Shown here in pieces: positions 59,624 to 64,000 of a stretch of DNA of 64,000 bases; position 1 is the first letter of the stretch; each line of letters begins with the position of its first letter. A program made the position numbers and the translations under genes. This stretch comes from Karstenula rhodostoma CBS 690.94. Its lineage: Eukaryota; Ascomycota; Dothideomycetes; Pleosporales; Didymosphaeriaceae. The stretch spans positions 853,571 through 917,570 of the forward strand of contig MU001492.1 in NCBI GenBank assembly GCA_010093485.1. The letters are read 5' to 3'. The notes under the pieces were generated by a model. It was given only the letters and a program-made list of their open reading frames with translations, was not told the origin of the DNA and ran no database searches.

Positions 59624-61248
59624 TATTTTATTATAATTAAATTATAAGCTAAATAGAGGGTAGATACGCGTTTTATTATAACTAAATTATAAGCTAGATA
59701 ATAGATAGTACTATATATAAATTATAAGTTATATAATATACTATATAGTTAATAGGTATAAAGGGAAGAGAAAATAAAGTTAGAAATACTATAAAGTTTT
59801 ATATAAACTAGTTTACTAATAGTATTATATAAACCCTAGACTCCTAAATAAATAAAACTAAACTAAAGATAAAAGAAAAGTCTATAATATTTAAATAATA
59901 AAATAGTTAGCTAGAGGGAGTAGAACTAGTTAACTAAAAAGAAAAGAGCTAATTAATTAAAAGTAGTTAATTAAAAAGTAGTTATCTAAAGAGAGTATAA
60001 AGTTAATAGAGATATTACCTTATATATAGTTTAAGAAGTACTAAGCTAGCCTATATAATAAGGAGGAGGAAATATAATAGTAAATAGTAAATTACCTAAT
60101 TAGACTTAGTTACCTACTTAATTAGATATAGAGGGAGTATTTAATAGTAGCCTAAAAGCTTTTATAAATATAGAGAAAAAGTTTATTTAATATAGTAATA
60201 GTTATAGGAAAGCTTTATAGTAATAGAGAGGTAGTAAAGTAGTAAAGAGCTTATAAGGTATTAAAAAAAAGTATATTTAATATAGTAATAACTAGTATAA
60301 AACTTATAAGGTAGCTATAATTAGTAGAGAGTATATAAAATAGTAATAGTAGATAGAAAGAATAATATACTAAAAACTATCTATTAGAGTTATACTTAAA
60401 TATATATTAGTAGATTTACTAGTATATTAATATAGTAAAGACTTAAATAAAAGGCTTATAATATAATAAAGAATTTATAAAATAGCTAAAAAATAGTATA
60501 GTATATTTTAATTACTAGAATATCTAGATTAGTATTATAGTAATATAAATACTACTTAGTATAATTTATAAAAAAGCTTTTTATTAATAGAGAGTATAGG
60601 TAAGGGCTTATTAATAGAGAGGTTATTTATAACTTAATTTAATATTTCTATATAATTAGATATATATACTATACTATAAGTTTCTATAAAATAGTATTAT
60701 TATTAAAATAAGGTTATTACTAATATATACTAAAATAAGTTATAATAAATAAAACTTATCTAGAAGTATCTTATTATTTTATTACTATATAGATAGGTTA
60801 GTTTTATTAGAAAGTTAAGTATAGATATTTAAGTAGTAAGCTAGTAATTAGAAGGTATTTAAGTAGTAGGCTAGTAATTAAAAGGTATTTAAGTAATAGG
60901 CTAGTAAGCGGGAGGTATTTAAGTAGTAGACTAATAAGTAGTAGATAGGTAAGAAAAATAATAAACTAGTAAGTAAAAGGTATTTAAATAGTAGACTAGT
61001 AAATATAAATATATATAAGTAATAAGAGGAGAATAATATATAGAGTAGTATTTAAATAATAACTATAAAGGTATTTAAGTAATAAATATAATAGTATATA
61101 TATAATAAAAGGAAGTAACTATAATAGACTTTTATATATAATATAGACTTATATAAATAAATATCTTTTTTTAGAGAGGTTTTTTACTAGAAGAAGTAGA
61201 TAATAGTTATTAATAGTAGATATTTAGATTTAGTATATTAATTATATA
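59624..61248. repeat. Unclassified RIP-degraded DNA right of retrotransposon B
   Basis: About 1.6 kb without a frame. It includes a 45-bp-spaced direct repeat of TTTTATTATAAYTAAATTAT at about 59627 and 59672, and a 30-bp tandem repeat near 60811-60990. Confidence 0.5.
60811..60990. repeat. 30-bp tandem repeat
   Basis: CTAGTAATTA or CTAGTAAGCG begins at 60841, 60871 and 60901, each followed by a GGTATTTAAGTA block. More diverged units lie on either side. One unit keeps GCGGGAGG (60907-60914), a rare GC-rich survivor. Confidence 0.75.
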
Positions 61249-62525
61249 TATTATATATAATTACTATAAGAGTAGATAAATTAATAAAGTAAGGGGAATA
61301 AAAAGGTATATTATACTTTACTAATATATAAATAAAAAGGGACTAAAAAAGTAACTAAAGCTTATTTAGTATTTATATATAGACTAATTAAAAAAGGTAT
61401 AGTATTAAGCTAGTTAAAATAGGCTTAGTATATACCCGCTAATATATAAGAAATCTAATAATAAAGAGTTAATAAGGTATTAAAAAGGATAGTTTTTATT
61501 AAAATTAGAAGAAAAATATATATAGATAGATATTATTATCTATATTACTTTCTTCTATTCTATACTCTATTAGTTATTAATAATATATATATAAAAAAAG
61601 AAAAAAATATAAGTAAAATACCTATCTCTAGTATACTATAAATTCTATTTAATAATATAGTATAATACTTATAGTTCTAGATTTACTAATATATTACCTA
61701 TATCTTAGAATTAACCTAATTAATAAGCCTATATAGGTAGTAATATACCTATTCCCTACTATCTATCTAGGGATACTAATAACTAATACTTATAATAAAG
61801 TAAAGAAGTATAGTAAGAATATTTAAATAATAATAGTAATAATAAATAATAATTATAATATCTAAAAAGTTAAAAGCTAGTTAGAATCTAAATCTAAAGT
61901 ATATATAGGTATAAAGAAAGTATTTAAATTATATAAACTAGATTAGCTAGTAATATAATACCTATTATTTCTTAATTATAGATATATACTATAGTAATAG
62001 GAGATATAGCATATATAAAATTACTATAATAATAAGAAAAAAAAAAAAAAAAAAAAAGTTTATAATAGAGGTAATAGGTAATAAAGTAAGTATTTACTAG
62101 ATATAAAAAATTCTATATAGTATAGTAATATAGATATAGATAATAGTAATAGTAATAGTAAAAAAGTTCTAAGTTTTATTTTAAGTCTTAAGTATAAAGC
62201 CTATAGGGTAATATATAAAAAATAAAAGATAAAGGATAAAAAATAGAAATAGAGATAATAGTTATATATAATTAGTATTTAATAATAGTAATAGGGGTAT
62301 ATAGTATTTAATTATAAAATACTAAATATAGGAGTTTAGTCTCGTGTTAATAATAGAATAAAATAATAAGGATTATAATATAGTTAATTAGTATCTAGCT
62401 ATAATTAGTAGTTTTTAATAAATCTTAATAATTAGTTCTAGAGAAAGATAGTAATTAAATAAACTTAACTTAATAAAGTAAGAATTCTAAATAAATAAAT
62501 AAAGAAATAACTAACTAATACTAAT
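61249..62525 (-). repeat. Repeat family C, copy 2 (inverted)
   Basis: Reverse complement of 46413-47702. Anchors: 62486 pairs with 46451 and 61291 with 47651. It contains an A homopolymer at about 62038-62057. No frame or terminal structure identified. Confidence 0.8.
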
Positions 62526-63905
62526 TATATTAATTATAAAGTTAATATTAATAGTATTATATTAAAATATATTAGTTATATTTCTAGATATTAGTATTTT
62601 AGTATTAATAATAATACTTAGAATATTATTTATACTATTAATAATAGTACTTAGAATACTATCTACTCTATAGTTAAATTTTAATATTCTATAATACTAA
62701 TAGCTTAGTATACTATACTAATTATAGTATACCTTTTTTCCTTTCCTATAGTATTAACTATATAGGAATAATATATTATATAGTTTCTTCTAAACCTTTT
62801 AGATATATAAAATTATATCTAGCTCTTAAATAAAAAAAGTATCTATATTATAGTAGTTTTTAAGCCTTAGCCACTTTTTTAGTCTTCCTTTATTCGTGTA
62901 TTAGTAAAGTATAACGTGCCTTTTTATCCCCCTTACTTTATTAATTTATCTATCCTTATAGTAATCGTATATAATATATATATATATATTATAGTATTTT
63001 ATTTACTTACTATATATTATAGATTAAGATCTTAAATATAAAAATAATAAATATATTATATATTTACTCTATATACTACTTTTTTATAGCCTAATATTAT
63101 ATAAATAGGTACGTGCTAAGTCTATTTCGACTAGCTTAATACTATACCCTTTTTAGTTAGCCTATATATAGATACTAGATAAGTCTTAGCTACTTTTTTA
63201 GTTCCCCTTTATTTATATATTAGTAAAGTATAATATACCTTTTTATTCCCCTTACTTTATTAATTTACCTACCCTTATAGTAATTATATATAATATATAT
63301 ATATATATTATATATATACCTCTTATACCTTATACTTACTATATTTTTTTATTAATACCTTTTTTTTAGTATACTTTTAGAGTGCCCCCCTTTACTTATA
63401 TAATTACTAGGGGTATATTTAAATAGACTCTATACTCTATATAAGGGTAGTATTACTAGTATTTATTATTTATACTAGTTTATAATACTATACTTATTAC
63501 TACTTAGCTAATATTTTATATATTAGAACTTTATTTTTTTAGGTACTACTATATAGAAATCTATATAATATATTCTATAAAATTTAATAATATTTATAAT
63601 AGTATTTTTTATATAGTAATTATATACTATTAAACCTTTTATATCCTCTATATCCTCTCTTTACTTACTAATAATAAGTTCTATATAGATATAATATATA
63701 TAAGACTTTAGTTCTATATAATATTAAATAGGAATATAATAGATATTATCTTTATTAGAAGGAATTACTAGCCTATATATATCTACTTTCTAATACTTAT
63801 ATAATACTATCCCTATATATATTCTTACTCTAATAAGAGAGTAAAATTATAAAAAAAAAATTTTATTTTCTTTTTTTTTCTTTTCTATCTTTTTCTCTAT
63901 CTCTA

Positions 63906-63906
<1 letters not shown>
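62526..63906. repeat. RIP-degraded DNA with two family C tail fragments
   Basis: Tail copies lie at 62868-62990 and 63110-63310, both in the orientation of copy 1. The first keeps TATTCGTGTATT and AACGTGCC, and the second keeps ACGTGCTAAG, so they are less mutated than 47514-47702. The remainder is unassigned. Confidence 0.65.

Positions 63907-64000
<94 letters not shown>
63907..64000. repeat. (ATT)n microsatellite running off the window end
   Basis: Uninterrupted ATT trinucleotide repeat of at least 31 units, preceded by an A/T homopolymer and CT-rich stretch. True length unknown because the window ends. Confidence 0.95.

Larger units (their letters stand above)
35490..64000. other. RIP-degraded AT-rich isochore
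   Basis: From about 35,500 to the end, CpA and TpG are nearly absent on both strands, CpG is rare and TpA dominates. No start-to-stop frame of 60 codons exists on either strand. This is the dinucleotide signature of repeat-induced point mutation (C to T at CpA), a genome defence of Pezizomycotina. Residual CA, TG or CG sites are scattered (for example 44421, 52380, 56435, 59665, 62341, 62890, 63108). The change from normal composition takes only tens of bases near 35,500. Recognisable contents are listed separately. Confidence 0.93.

Overview
The window is nuclear DNA from a filamentous ascomycete (Pezizomycotina). Gene content and style suggest Dothideomycetes/Pleosporales, but that placement is inference. 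The evidence is short introns (49 to 155 nt) with GTRNGY donors and CTRAY-like branch points, GC-rich third codon positions, and a set of single-copy fungal housekeeping genes. It is strongly bipartite. About 1-35,490 has ordinary mixed base composition and carries genes. About 35,500-64,000 is extremely AT-rich and bears the signature of repeat-induced point mutation (RIP): CpA/TpG dinucleotides are almost absent, TpA is everywhere, and no frame stays open.

Gene-bearing part, left to right. IML1 (-, SEACIT/GATOR1 subunit) and an Lst4/FNIP-type folliculin-interacting protein (+) lie head to head, separated by a 2.8 kb region with no gene; both act on Rag/Gtr GTPases upstream of TORC1. After a 2.9 kb gap come NUP49 (-, FG nucleoporin, three exons) and FIP1 (+, pre-mRNA polyadenylation factor, with a possible two-exon N-terminal extension). 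Then, all on the minus strand, follow an Ecm4/xi-class glutathionyl-hydroquinone reductase, the mitochondrial RNA polymerase RPO41, a type II membrane glycosyltransferase-like protein and a CYP504-like cytochrome P450. A conserved-looking protein of unknown function (+, two exons) and a frameshifted gene remnant (-) complete this part. The remnant abuts the AT-rich block.

AT-rich part. Two copies of one Ty3/gypsy retrotransposon lie in opposite orientation (A, 38,411-46,342, minus; B, 51,398-59,577, plus). Each has 246-bp LTRs, 5-bp target-site duplications and recognisable but stop-ridden reverse transcriptase, integrase and chromodomain remnants. They are colinear to the base, apart from one 46-bp minisatellite unit and a 25-N assembly gap in A. 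From B the gap should really be about 227 bp. A second repeat family of about 1.3 kb occurs as an inverted pair (46,413-47,702 and 61,249-62,525) with two extra tail fragments. The rest is RIP-degraded DNA with several tandem repeats, ending in an ATT microsatellite that runs off the window.

I see no CRISPR array, convincing tRNA/rRNA gene, secondary-metabolite cluster or obviously novel multi-gene system. The most worthwhile items are the near-perfect inverted retrotransposon pair and its gap prediction, the FIP1 extension, the IML1/FNIP neighbourhood and the broken gene at the isochore edge.
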